Shown here: piece by piece, positions 34,129 to 42,486 of the stretch
Layout of the letters: the number at the start of each line of letters is the position of its first letter
Position numbering within the stretch: the stretch's first letter is position 1
NCBI RefSeq assembly: GCF_014654365.1
Contig: NZ_BNAY01000001.1
Coordinates: 558,001-622,000, forward strand
DNA: 64,000 nt
Origin: Amycolatopsis oliviviridis
Lineage (GTDB): Bacteria > Actinomycetota > Actinomycetes > Mycobacteriales > Pseudonocardiaceae
Direction: 5' to 3'
Made by a program: the position numbers and the translations under genes
Notes under the pieces: generated by a model
Database searches by the model: none
The model's input: the letters and a program-made list of their open reading frames with translations, nothing else
Told to the model about the DNA's origin: nothing

Positions 34129-35257
34129 TCCGACCATCTCCGCGGTCATCGCGGTGTTCGCGGGTTTCGTGCTCGCGGGCCTCCTGGCCGTCCCGTACGT
34201 CGCCGCGAGCTACCGGCGCCGCGGCGAACTCGGGTTCTGGCGGGTCCTGCTGGTCTTCGGTTTCCTGATCTACGCCATGTCCTTGTGGACGTACACGTTG
34301 CTGCCCATCCCGGAGACGACGGCGTCGTGGTGCGCCGAGCACGCGTCCGGTCATCTGCAACTGCGCCCGTTCCAGTTCGTCGCCGACATCCGCCGCGAAC
34401 AGACCGGCGCCGGCCTCCGGGCGTTCCTGCGCAATCCCGCCGTCCAGCAGGCGGTGTTCAACGTCGCCCTCTTCGTGCCGCTGGGCATGTTCGTGCGGCA
34501 CCTCTTCCGGCGGGGTTTCCTCGCCACCGTCGCCATCGGCTTCGCGGTCTCACTGTTCATCGAAGGCACCCAGCTCACCGGGGTCTGGTTCCTGTTCGAA
34601 TGCCCGTACCGGCTGGCCGACGTCGACGACCTGCTGATGAACACGCTCGGCGCCGCCGTCGGCTTCGGGCTCGCTCCTTTGCTGCGGTTGCTGCCGGGGA
34701 ACGAGCCGTCCGCGCCGCCGGGAACGCCGCGTCCGGTCACCGCGCGCCGCCGTCTGCTCGGGATGGCAGTCGACGTCGTCTCGGTCGTCCTGCTCGGCAC
34801 GACGATCGGGATCGTGACGACCTTGCTGGCAGGCGAACCGGACACCGTGGTCACTGCGCTGATCGCCACCCTGCTGCCCGCGGTGTTGTTGCTGTTCGTC
34901 ATCCCCGTCGCGGGCAACGGCGCCAGCTTCGGCCAGCGCGTCGTACTGCTGCGCCCCGCCGGACCGGACGGCGGGAAACCCGCTCTGTGGCGGATGATCG
35001 TGCGGTTCCTGGCCGGATCCGGCGGCTACTTCACCCTGCTCACCCTGGCGTCCGCGGTGAATGGCGGGTTCGAGCCGTTGGCGAACCTGCTGTTCTTCGT
35101 CAGCGGCATCCTCGCCATCCGGCCTCAAGGCCACCAAGGACTTTCCGGGCTTCTCGCCGGAGTGCGGGTGGTCGACGCGCGGGCGATCGGCGGCCCGGAC
35201 GAGCCGCCCGTCACCGCCGACGTGCACGGTGGTGCCGGGGCAGGTGGGTCGGGCTGA
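34121..35257 (+). CDS. VanZ-like membrane protein fused to RDD domain
   Basis: The 378-residue protein has five hydrophobic segments in a VanZ-like N-terminal half (SLWTYTLLPIPETTA, LFVPLGMFVRHLFRRGFLAT, FIEGTQLTGVWFLFECPYRL, ADVDDLLMNTLGAAVGFG) and an RDD-like C-terminal half (LGMAVDVVSVVLLGTTIGIV, GASFGQRVVLLRP). VanZ in other hosts gives low-level teicoplanin resistance; RDD proteins have assorted membrane roles. VanZ-RDD fusions are known in actinomycetes, but this one is unassigned in function. GTG at 34121. Confidence 0.87.
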   Translation: MTDPTISAVIAVFAGFVLAGLLAVPYVAASYRRRGELGFWRVLLVFGFLIYAMSLWTYTLLPIPETTASWCAEHASGHLQLRPFQFVADIRREQTGAGLRAFLRNPAVQQAVFNVALFVPLGMFVRHLFRRGFLATVAIGFAVSLFIEGTQLTGVWFLFECPYRLADVDDLLMNTLGAAVGFGLAPLLRLLPGNEPSAPPGTPRPVTARRRLLGMAVDVVSVVLLGTTIGIVTTLLAGEPDTVVTALIATLLPAVLLLFVIPVAGNGASFGQRVVLLRPAGPDGGKPALWRMIVRFLAGSGGYFTLLTLASAVNGGFEPLANLLFFVSGILAIRPQGHQGLSGLLAGVRVVDARAIGGPDEPPVTADVHGGAGAGGSG

Positions 35258-35409
35258 CCTCCGCCGATCACTGGCGCACCGCGGGTGACACGTCCGTGCA
35301 GACCTTCGAGCTGCGCCGCTTCTGACACCGGCCACCCGATCGGGTCGATCCTGCCGTTCATGCGAGTCATTACGCCTGGCAGCGGGCTTGGACCGGAACA
35401 CTCCGCGCG

Positions 35410-35811
35410 GTGAACGTGGAGTCGATGGACGACGTGGCCGACTGCCTGCTCTCGGTGGCCTGGAACATCTTCCCGTTGATGGGGAAACCTCCCGCGAGCC
35501 CGGGGAACCGGACGGAGGAGATCCGGACGCTGCTCGTCGACGCGTGTCACGACGCCGGGTTGCGGGCCCGTGAGTGGGCGGCGGCGCACGGGGCGGGAAC
35601 CGAGGAGGACCGCGTTCCCTTCCTGCGGCTCGCCGAGGTCGGGACGGACGCGAACCTGTTCCTGGGCATGGTTTCCGGCACGCTGGTCACCGACCAGGAG
35701 CGGGTCCGCCGCCGATGGGCGGAGATCGAGACGCTGGTCCGGGAGGCGGGCGAACTGGCCGGGTGGATCAGGGGGCGGCCGAGGGATCGGCCGCCCCTCC
35801 CGGCGGGGTGA
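35410..35811 (+). CDS. Hypothetical protein
   Basis: The 133-residue protein starts at GTG 35410 (MNVESMDDVADCLLSVAWN). It is helical, without signal peptide. Middle part TEEIRTLLVDACHDAGLRAR and FLRLAEVGTDANLFLGMVSG look like a soluble fold. I recognise no family. Its stop is followed at once by the stop of the convergent protease gene. The region just upstream has no clear promoter. Confidence 0.65.
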   Translation: MNVESMDDVADCLLSVAWNIFPLMGKPPASPGNRTEEIRTLLVDACHDAGLRAREWAAAHGAGTEEDRVPFLRLAEVGTDANLFLGMVSGTLVTDQERVRRRWAEIETLVREAGELAGWIRGRPRDRPPLPAG

Positions 35812-36900
35812 TCAGTCCTTTTCGAGCGTCAGGTCGTAGCGGTTCAGTACCTCCTTGACGGGCTGGAAGAAGGTGGTGCCGCCCGAGCGGCAGTCGCCGG
35901 AGCCGCCCGAGGTCATGCCCTGCGCCTGCACCCGTTTCGTGCCGGAACCCGACGACGGGCGGCTGACGAACGAGCCGCCGGAGTCACCCGGTTCGGCGCA
36001 GGCGTCCGTCTGCGTCAGCCCCCGGACCACGTTCCCGTTGCCGTAGTTCACCGTCTGGTCCAGCGCCTCGACCCGGCCGCACTGCCAGTGGGTGGTGATC
36101 CCGGACCGGCAGATCCGGCCGCCGACACCGACGACGTCGGCCCCCTCGATCCGCACGTCGGAGCCGTCCTCGTACCGGTCGACCCGGGGCGGGGTGTCCA
36201 CGTCGGAGTGGGTCACCCTGACGGTCCCGTAGTCGTTGCCGGGGAAGGACGACTTCGCGACCTTGCCGATCGTGCCGTCGACGCCGTGCACGGTGCCGCC
36301 GAGTTCGGTGCAGTGGCCGGCGGTGATCACGTAGCGGTCGTCGTCGTCATAGGCGTTGAACCCGACCGAACACGCCCCGCCGCTGAAGTAGAGACCTTGT
36401 CCGCCGACCACGTCCCACAGCGGTCGTGGCGCGCTCTTCACCTGCTCCACCCGGACCGGGACTCCGGCGGACGCGGCCCACGCCCGGCCCGTGGCGTCGC
36501 CGCCCACCACGCTGACGACGACGTCGTTGGCCACGACGTCGATGTACCAGCCGGCGACGGAGCCGGGCAGGCCCGCGGTTCTGTTGTCCAATGTGGACTG
36601 AATTCGCCTCAGCTCGGCCGTACTGTGCCGCAGCACCTTCGGGACGGCGCCTGCCGCGCGGATCCTGGCCGAATGGCTCGCGTCCGTGGTGCCGACGACG
36701 AGCCGGCCGGTCGTGTCCAGCCAGGACCCGGCGAACGCCGCGCCGAGCGATGTGCCGAGCTTCTGCTGCGCGGCGGCCAGCGTGGCCGGCCCCGCCGCTT
36801 CGGTCAGCACAGGGGCCGCCGAAACAGGGGCCGCGAACGCGGTGACCGTCGCCGCGACTCCGATCAGGACGGTGAAGGTGCGCAGAGGACGTCGTATCAC
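35812..36900 (-). CDS. Secreted S1 family serine protease (streptogrisin-like, with prodomain)
   Basis: The 362-residue preproprotein has a signal peptide (to about ASA at residue 29), a prodomain (residues 30-160, alpha-lytic-type pro-region) and a trypsin-like catalytic domain. The triad is His196 (VITAGHC), Asp223 (GNDYGTVRV) and Ser307 (EPGDSGGSF). Several cysteines suit disulfides. GTG at 36900 follows GGAGG by five bases. It is a typical exported actinomycete protease; its own promoter is in the AT-richer stretch to 37299. Confidence 0.93.
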   Translation of the reverse strand: MIRRPLRTFTVLIGVAATVTAFAAPVSAAPVLTEAAGPATLAAAQQKLGTSLGAAFAGSWLDTTGRLVVGTTDASHSARIRAAGAVPKVLRHSTAELRRIQSTLDNRTAGLPGSVAGWYIDVVANDVVVSVVGGDATGRAWAASAGVPVRVEQVKSAPRPLWDVVGGQGLYFSGGACSVGFNAYDDDDRYVITAGHCTELGGTVHGVDGTIGKVAKSSFPGNDYGTVRVTHSDVDTPPRVDRYEDGSDVRIEGADVVGVGGRICRSGITTHWQCGRVEALDQTVNYGNGNVVRGLTQTDACAEPGDSGGSFVSRPSSGSGTKRVQAQGMTSGGSGDCRSGGTTFFQPVKEVLNRYDLTLEKD

Positions 36901-37299
36901 GAAAACCTCCAGGTATCGCGAAATTCGTTGCGGAGTGGATCGGGAATCGACGTTACGACAGTGCTGTCCCGTTCGAATGCCGCCATTTGAGTAGCACCGG
37001 CAATTCCCCTTTCCGGCGCAAGGGGTGGATCGTTTTCGTGTGGTGCTCACTCTTGTGAGTGGAGAATGCCCGATTTACCGTCCCCGATGTGTTGTCGGAT
37101 ACGCGACAATCCGCGACGTGGGTGTGGCATTCGGGAAAGGGGCTGTTTCGTGTTCATCACCTGATTGTGTGCGGCGGAACCCGTTTGCCCGATCAGATGA
37201 CGAACCGGTCTCGTTGCGCCGAACGTGCGACTTCTGTAACGCCGTGCGCGCACCCGCTGACTGATCTTTCGGTGACCTGGGAGCAGACGGAGGCCGTGG
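36901..37299. other. AT-richer intergenic region
   Basis: This 399-base region is clearly lower in GC than its surroundings and holds no convincing gene; short open frames within it lack sites and overlap the next start. It contains CTCAC-TCTT-GTGAG (37046-37059) and TTGTCG-GATACG-CGACAA (37092-37109), a 6-base-arm dyad that could be a regulator site. It separates the protease and luciferase-like genes, which diverge. Confidence 0.6.
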
Positions 37300-38469
37300 A
37301 TGAAGATCGACCTGTTCAACGAGATCCAGAACCCGCGGCCGTGGCCCGAAGGACATGAACGACTCAGGTTCTCCCAGGCGATCGAACAGGCCGTCCTCGC
37401 CGACGAACTGGGCTACGACTGCTGGTGGCAGGTCGAGCACCACGGGGCGGGGGAGTTCAGCCTGTCCTCCGCGCCGGAGCTGATGCTGGCCGCGCTTTCC
37501 CAGCGCACCAGCCGGATTCGGCTCGGGCATTCCGCGGTTCTCGCGCCCGGCCGGTTCAACCATCCGATCCGGATCGCCGAACGTGCCGCGACGCTGGACC
37601 ACCTCAGCGGGGGCCGGGTCGAACTCGGCCTGACCCGCTCGACGATCCCGGAATGGCGCCTGTTCGGCATCGAACCGGACGAAGCGCGGGCCCAGACACA
37701 GCAGGCGTTCGAAATGGTCCCGCGAATGTGGACGTCCGACCGTTTCTCCTATGAGAGCGACGCCTATCGCGTCGACGACGTGCCGATCTCGCCGAAACCG
37801 GTCCAGAAGCCGCATCCGCCGCTCTGGCAGGCGGCGGCGAGCCCGGCGTCGTTCGAGGAGGCGGGACGGCGCGGAGTGGGGGTCCTTGGCACGACCATGT
37901 GGGAATCGCTGGAACGCGCGGGAAGGCTGATCAAGCTGTACCGGGACGCGGCCGGGCGATGCACCGATCCGGTCGGGGCGTTCGTCAACGACCAGGTCGG
38001 GTTCTTCACCTTCGTCCACTGTGCCGACACCGACGAGGAGGCGATGCGCAACGGCGCCGCCGCGGCCGCGGCCTGGTACACGGTGACGGCGCTGACGTTC
38101 TTCGAAGCGGCGAACGAGTTCGTGCGCCTGAACGCCCGGCAGGAGGAGATCGTCGCCGCGCCCGACGGCGGCGGGCTCACCGGCGATTTCCTGCGCGGTG
38201 AGGCGAAGAACGCCCCGACGGAGGCGAATCTCCTGATCGCCCGGATCCTGCAGGGCGAGTCCGTGCCGGACGACGAGATCTTCACCGTGCTCAGCGCGCA
38301 GGACTCGCTGATCGTCGGCAGTCCGGAGACCTGTCGCAAGAAGCTGCGCGCCTACGCGGAGCTGGGCATCGACCGGATGATGTGCCTGCAACAGATCGGC
38401 GGCATCCCGCACGAGAAGGTGCTGAAGAGCATCCGGCTGATCGGCGAGCTGATCCCGGAGCTGGCCTGA
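37300..38469 (+). CDS. LLM class flavin-dependent oxidoreductase (luciferase-like)
   Basis: The 389-residue protein matches the luciferase-like family: MKIDLFNEIQNPRPWPEGHE start, DCWWQVEHHGAGEFSLSSAP, IRIAERAATLDHLSGGRVEL and the C-terminal ILVGSPETC-like segment (DSLIVGSPETCRKKLRAYAE). It should be an FMNH2-dependent monooxygenase of unknown substrate. GGAGG lies eight bases before the ATG. It is unlike the enzyme at 1272 in subgroup. Confidence 0.9.
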   Translation: MKIDLFNEIQNPRPWPEGHERLRFSQAIEQAVLADELGYDCWWQVEHHGAGEFSLSSAPELMLAALSQRTSRIRLGHSAVLAPGRFNHPIRIAERAATLDHLSGGRVELGLTRSTIPEWRLFGIEPDEARAQTQQAFEMVPRMWTSDRFSYESDAYRVDDVPISPKPVQKPHPPLWQAAASPASFEEAGRRGVGVLGTTMWESLERAGRLIKLYRDAAGRCTDPVGAFVNDQVGFFTFVHCADTDEEAMRNGAAAAAAWYTVTALTFFEAANEFVRLNARQEEIVAAPDGGGLTGDFLRGEAKNAPTEANLLIARILQGESVPDDEIFTVLSAQDSLIVGSPETCRKKLRAYAELGIDRMMCLQQIGGIPHEKVLKSIRLIGELIPELA

Positions 38470-38472
38470 GCC

Positions 38473-39408
38473 TCACCAGCAGGAAACGAGTCCGGTCGCG
38501 AAGAGCAGCCCGACGGTGAAGGCGGGCGGTGCCAGCAGGGCGAGGGTCCCGCCCGCGACGGCCTTCGCCCGTGCAGGGAAGCGGGACGGCCCGGTGGGGT
38601 GCGAGGCCAGCATCCGCAGCCGGATCTCGGTGTCGCCACCGGCCATGCCGAGCGCGCGGCGGGGCCCGTCCGCCGCGTGGATGGACAGCAGGGCCGACCG
38701 GACGGTCTCGGGACCGTGCCGGGTGGCGGCGGCCCGGTCGGCGGCCAGTTCGACGAGCAGCCGGGTCGCGCCGGGGAGTTCGCGCATGAGCGGGACGAAG
38801 CGCAACGTGCGGCCCAGGACGTCGGCCGAGGCGGTCAAGAGGTGATGCCTGCCCCGGAGATGGGCCTGCTCGTGGGCGAGCACGGCGCTCAGTTCGCGGC
38901 GCGAAAGCCGCGCGGCCAGCCCCTCGCTGGCGACGATCAGGCCGTCGCGGCCGCCGAGGCTGTAGGCGATCGGACGGTCGTCGGGCAGCCACAGCGTCGG
39001 CCCCGACCGGGCGCCGGACAGCCGGAGTGCGTCGAGATGACGCCGGTGCAGCCGGGTGCTGCGCTTCCGGCGCCGCGCCGACGCCACGGCCAGCCGGGCC
39101 GCCGCGATCACGAGGGCGGCACCCGCGAACGTCCCGGCGACCGGGTCGAGGGCGGGAACGTCACTGTGGCCGACCGCGGCCCAGCAGTCGTGGAGGACCC
39201 GCGTGATGGCCGTGGCGGGACCGTGGTCCGGCAGCACGAGGAGCAGGACGGCGCCCAGGGTGCCGGCGAGGACGCCGAGCGCGGTCAGCAGCCACCACGC
39301 GAGCGCGGTGCCGGGGCTGATCCCGCCCGCGGTGAGCCTGCCGAGCACCCGGGGCGAGAACCAGCCGATCAGCACGACGCCGGTCAGGAGCACCGCCGCC
39401 AGGATCAT
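38473..39408 (-). CDS. M56 family (BlaR1-like) membrane metalloprotease
   Basis: The 311-residue protein has four hydrophobic segments and the cytoplasmic zinc motif HEQAH at residues 179-183 (SAVLAHEQAHLRGRHH), followed by a Glu-containing helix (LLVELAADRAA). In BlaR1-type systems such proteins cleave a BlaI-type repressor when signalled. There is no penicillin-binding sensor domain, as in most actinomycete M56 proteins. Its start overlaps the BlaI stop (ATGA). Confidence 0.9.
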   Translation of the reverse strand: MILAAVLLTGVVLIGWFSPRVLGRLTAGGISPGTALAWWLLTALGVLAGTLGAVLLLVLPDHGPATAITRVLHDCWAAVGHSDVPALDPVAGTFAGAALVIAAARLAVASARRRKRSTRLHRRHLDALRLSGARSGPTLWLPDDRPIAYSLGGRDGLIVASEGLAARLSRRELSAVLAHEQAHLRGRHHLLTASADVLGRTLRFVPLMRELPGATRLLVELAADRAAATRHGPETVRSALLSIHAADGPRRALGMAGGDTEIRLRMLASHPTGPSRFPARAKAVAGGTLALLAPPAFTVGLLFATGLVSCW

Positions 39409-39767
39409 CGTTTGCCGGGCTTCCGCCGCAGCGCCCGCCGAAGGATGTCCGACTCCTCTTCGGTGACCGAGCGCGCGAAATGCAGCAGCACCGATTCCCG
39501 GTCGTCCGAGGCGTCGAGGAGTTCGCGCAGGCTTTGCGCGGTGGCTTCTTCGCGCGTCGTCACGGCGCGATAGCGGTACGCGCGATTCTCCATCTCACGC
39601 ACGACCCATTCCTTGCGGTGCAGATTGTCCAGCACCGTCATCACCGTGGTGTAGGCCAGATCGCGGTGCTGGTTGATCGCCTCGAGAACCTGGCGCACCC
39701 GCAAGGGTTCCGCCGAATCCCAGAGCACGTCCATCACCGACGCTTCGAGCTCGCCCAGCCGTTGCAT
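39405..39767 (-). CDS. BlaI/MecI/CopY family repressor
   Basis: The 120-residue protein has the BlaI winged helix: GELEASVMDVLWDSAEPLRV, AYTTVMTVLDNLHRKEWVVR, AYRYRAVTTREE, and a helical C-terminal part. GGAGGTGTC precedes the ATG at 39767. It is encoded between an NlpC/P60 gene upstream (26 bases) and M56 downstream (overlap), so all three are probably one operon. The nearest candidate operators are the TAGTA-type dyads at 40885-40943. Confidence 0.93.
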   Translation of the reverse strand: MQRLGELEASVMDVLWDSAEPLRVRQVLEAINQHRDLAYTTVMTVLDNLHRKEWVVREMENRAYRYRAVTTREEATAQSLRELLDASDDRESVLLHFARSVTEEESDILRRALRRKPGKR

Positions 39768-39793
39768 GACACCTCCGCCCGGAAGGATACTGC

Positions 39794-40843
39794 TCAGCCG
39801 ACGACGCGCCGGGCGCCCATCAGATGCCCGTCTCCCTTGACCGACCGGACGTCGACCAGCTGGCCCTCGGTCGGCGCGTCGACCATCTTGCCCGGTCCGA
39901 CGTACATGCCGACGTGGTGGATTGCGCCGGGATTCCCGGTGCCGTCGTCGTAGAAGACAAGATCGCCTGGGATGAGCTGGTCGAGCGGGACGGGCTTGCC
40001 GACGGTGTACTGCTGACGGCTGGTCCGGGGGAGCGAGATGCCCGCCTGTTTGTACGCCCACGACGTCAGGCCGGAGCAGTCGAACTCGCTCGGCCCGGTG
40101 GCGCCCCACTCGTACTGCGAGCCCCGTTTGGACAACGCCGCCTGCAGCGCGTCGTTCGCGGCGCCCGGCGGGCCGAGGTAGGAGCCCTTGTCCTGGACCT
40201 TGCCGAGTTTCGCCTTGTCGGCCGAGGGGAGGGCGTCGAGTGCCTCGCGGACCTGGGCGATCTGGGTGTCGAGGTCCTTCTTGCGGGTGCGGACCTGGTC
40301 CAGCGCCAAGGTGGCGTCGTTCGCGGCGAGCTGGGCCGTTTCCCGCGCGTTCGTGGCGGTGGTACGGGCGGTCTGCGCCTTCCCGAGCGCGTCGCGCAGG
40401 CCGCCGAGCGCCTTCGCCTTCTCCCCGGCCAGCACTGTCAGCGCCGAGGAACGGTCGAGGAACTCCTGTCTGCTTCCGCTGTCGAGCAGCAGGATGGCGT
40501 TGCCGAGCCGCTCACCGTTCATCGCGGACCGCGCGATCGCCTCGACCTGCGGCCGGAAGCGGTCGATCGCCGACTGCGCCTGCGCGAGGTCGCCGTCGGC
40601 GCGGCCGAGGGCGGCCGTGGCCTGGTCACGTTCGGTCTCACGGGTCTTCAGCCGGTCTTGTGATTCCTGCAGATCCTCGTCGGCCTTCGCCGCCTGGGCG
40701 CCGAGTTCCTGGTAGCGCCGCATCGGATCCTGGCCGTCCGGCGGTGCCGGTTGCGCGCTCGCGGGGAGCGTGCCGAGGCCGAGGACCATGAGGGCGGCGG
40801 TGGCGGCGAGGGGGTGCCGCAGCGAGCGCCGGTGTGGGGTCAC
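39794..40843 (-). CDS. NlpC/P60 endopeptidase with coiled coil (RipA-like)
   Basis: The 349-residue exported protein has a signal peptide (ATAALMVLGLGTLPASA, residues 14-30), a coiled-coil region (residues 40-205, rich in E/Q/K/A heptads) and a C-terminal NlpC/P60 domain. The catalytic Cys256 is in EFDCSGLTSWAYK and the His is at 309/310 (AIHHVGMYVGPG). It should cut peptidoglycan cross-bridges. GTG at 40843. It is the first gene of the operon with blaI and M56 genes, linking cell-wall hydrolysis to a BlaI switch. Confidence 0.92.
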   Translation of the reverse strand: MTPHRRSLRHPLAATAALMVLGLGTLPASAQPAPPDGQDPMRRYQELGAQAAKADEDLQESQDRLKTRETERDQATAALGRADGDLAQAQSAIDRFRPQVEAIARSAMNGERLGNAILLLDSGSRQEFLDRSSALTVLAGEKAKALGGLRDALGKAQTARTTATNARETAQLAANDATLALDQVRTRKKDLDTQIAQVREALDALPSADKAKLGKVQDKGSYLGPPGAANDALQAALSKRGSQYEWGATGPSEFDCSGLTSWAYKQAGISLPRTSRQQYTVGKPVPLDQLIPGDLVFYDDGTGNPGAIHHVGMYVGPGKMVDAPTEGQLVDVRSVKGDGHLMGARRVVG

Positions 40844-40884
40844 GGGTGCCGAATCTCCTGTCGCACAGGGTCAACTATCGCGCT

Positions 40885-40944
40885 TAGTAGTACGGGGACG
40901 GTTGTGAGCGTGCGGTGAAGTCCTACTAGGGCGGTTAGTACTAA
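40885..40944. promoter_or_regulatory. Cluster of TAGTA-type dyads, candidate BlaI operators
   Basis: Three related sites occur: TAGTAGTA (40885-40892), CTACTAG (40923-40929) and the perfect palindrome TTAGTACTAA (40935-40944). BlaI-family repressors are known to use TACTA/TAGTA-type half sites. They lie between the NlpC/P60 gene and the divergent small protein gene, so both transcripts could be controlled. Confidence 0.55.
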
Positions 40945-40986
40945 AGGACATGGGAGATCGAGTCGATCTTTGCTACGGTGGGAACC

Positions 40987-41334
40987 GTGAGTGTCTCTCC
41001 GGCTACTCTTCGTCGACTCGTGGTGGCCTTGCTCCTGCTGATCGTGGCGGGAACGCAGGCCTACGGCTGCCTCGACGGTCATCATGGCGAAGCCGCCCCC
41101 GTCGCGGTGGCTTCCCACGACTCGTCGTGCCCGCCGAGCGAGGGGCACCTGCACTCCCGCCCGCTGGCCGCGGTCGCGGTGCGGAGCGACGACTCACCGT
41201 CCCTTCCGGACTCCCCGCCGCCGCTCATCCCGGGCCGTGTCTTCCGGTTCGTCGCAGGGGAAAGCCCGCGTTCGGTCGCCCTCGATCGAAGTGGACCGCG
41301 GATACTCGCCGAACTGTGCGTCCGCCGGACGTGA
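40987..41334 (+). CDS. Small exported/membrane protein with C-terminal LCVRRT, His/Cys-rich
   Basis: The 115-residue protein starts with a membrane helix or signal (RLVVALLLLIVAGTQAYG), followed by Cys, then a His/Cys-rich stretch (CLDGHHGEAAP, SHDSSCPPSEGHLH), a Pro-rich linker and the end ELCVRRT. TACGGT lies seven bases before the GTG at 40987, the classic layout for a leaderless actinomycete mRNA; a GTG at 40978 is possible. A second protein at 45022-45441 has the same layout and ends QLCVSRT. It heads an operon with a cysteine-synthase-like enzyme and an MFS exporter. Function unknown. Confidence 0.65.
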   Translation: MSVSPATLRRLVVALLLLIVAGTQAYGCLDGHHGEAAPVAVASHDSSCPPSEGHLHSRPLAAVAVRSDDSPSLPDSPPPLIPGRVFRFVAGESPRSVALDRSGPRILAELCVRRT

Positions 41335-41388
41335 CCGACGCCGCGTCGTCCTGGTCATGCCCGCACCGCACAGAAAGACGAATCCTCG

Positions 41389-42486
41389 ATGAACGCTGTC
41401 CTGCGTCAGGAACATCTCGCCCCCTCCCGCCTTCTCAGCGCCGCCGCGCGCTGCGTGAACCCGGCACTGGCAGTCGGCAACACGCCCGTGCTGTGGATCG
41501 ACGAACGACTCACCGGATCCGGCAAGGGGTTCTGGGCCAAACTGGAAGGCTTCAATCCCGGCGGCATGAAGGACCGCCCCGCGCTGCACATGGTCGGCGA
41601 GGCCAAGGCGCGCGGCGACCTCGCCGACGGCGCGACGATCGTCGAGTCGACCAGCGGGACCCTCGGGCTCGGGCTGGCGCTGGCCGGGATCGTGCACGGG
41701 CATCCGGTCACCCTGGTCACCGATCCGGGCATGGAGCCGATCGTGCGGCGGATGCTCACCGCGCACGGCACCCGGGTCGACCTCGTCACCGAGCCGCATC
41801 CGGACGGCGGCTGGCAGCAGGCACGCCGGGACCGGGTCCGGCGGGTACTCGAAGAGAAGCCCGGCGCCTGGTGCCCCGACCAGTACCACAACCCGGACAA
41901 CGTGGCGGCGTACGCGGGCCTGGCCGACGAGCTGGCCGCGCAACTGGGCCGGATCGACGTCCTGGTGTGCTCGGTCGGCACCGGCGGGCATTCGGCCGGG
42001 ACCTTCCGCGCGCTGCGGCGGTACTTCCCGCATCTGCGCCTGATCGGGGTCGACACCGTCGGGTCGACGATCTTCGGGCAGCCCGCCACCTCGCGGCTGA
42101 TGCGCGGGCTCGGGTCGAGCATCCACCCCCGCAACGTCGACTACGACGCCTTCGAGGAAGTGCACTGGGTCGCCCCGGCCGAAGCCGTGTGGACCTGCCG
42201 GCGGCTCGCCGCCGCCCAGTACGCGACCGGCGGCTGGAGCGTCGGCGCGGTCGCCCTCGTCGCCGCGTGGCTGGCCCGCACGCACGACCCGGACGTGCGG
42301 ATCGCGGCGATCTTCCCGGACGGCCCGCAGCGCTACTTCGACACCGTCTACAACGACGAATACTGCGCGGGACACGGTCTGCTCGACGTCGTCCCGCCCC
42401 GGGAACCCGACGTCATCGGGCATCCCGGCGAACGCGTGGTGGAACGCTGGACCCGCTGCCGCACCGTTGTGGATCCCGCGCTGTGA
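41389..42486 (+). CDS. PLP-dependent cysteine synthase family protein
   Basis: The 365-residue protein is a fold type II PLP enzyme: Lys61 in [12 protein letters not shown] forms the Schiff base, and [15 protein letters not shown] holds the phosphate. Extra C-terminal sequence ([14 protein letters not shown] onward) separates it from housekeeping CysK. Enzymes of this type make cysteine or diamino acid building blocks (SbnA-like); the substrate is unknown. It starts 54 bases after the small LCVRRT protein and its stop overlaps the MFS gene start (GTGA). Confidence 0.85.
   Translation: MNAVLRQEHLAPSRLLSAAARCVNPALAVGNTPVLWIDERLTGSGKGFWAKLEGFNPGGMKDRPALHMVGEAKARGDLADGATIVESTSGTLGLGLALAGIVHGHPVTLVTDPGMEPIVRRMLTAHGTRVDLVTEPHPDGGWQQARRDRVRRVLEEKPGAWCPDQYHNPDNVAAYAGLADELAAQLGRIDVLVCSVGTGGHSAGTFRALRRYFPHLRLIGVDTVGSTIFGQPATSRLMRGLGSSIHPRNVDYDAFEEVHWVAPAEAVWTCRRLAAAQYATGGWSVGAVALVAAWLARTHDPDVRIAAIFPDGPQRYFDTVYNDEYCAGHGLLDVVPPREPDVIGHPGERVVERWTRCRTVVDPAL

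Noticed and set aside
37059..37358. 99-codon frame in the AT-richer gap
   Set aside because: No ribosome binding site, composition unlike neighbours, and it overlaps the start of the luciferase-like gene.
40950..42482. Long open frame upstream of and in frame with the MFS transporter
   Set aside because: It shadows the small LCVRRT protein and the cysteine-synthase-like gene in another frame; composition is Arg/Gly/Ala-rich. The transporter starts at GTG 42483.
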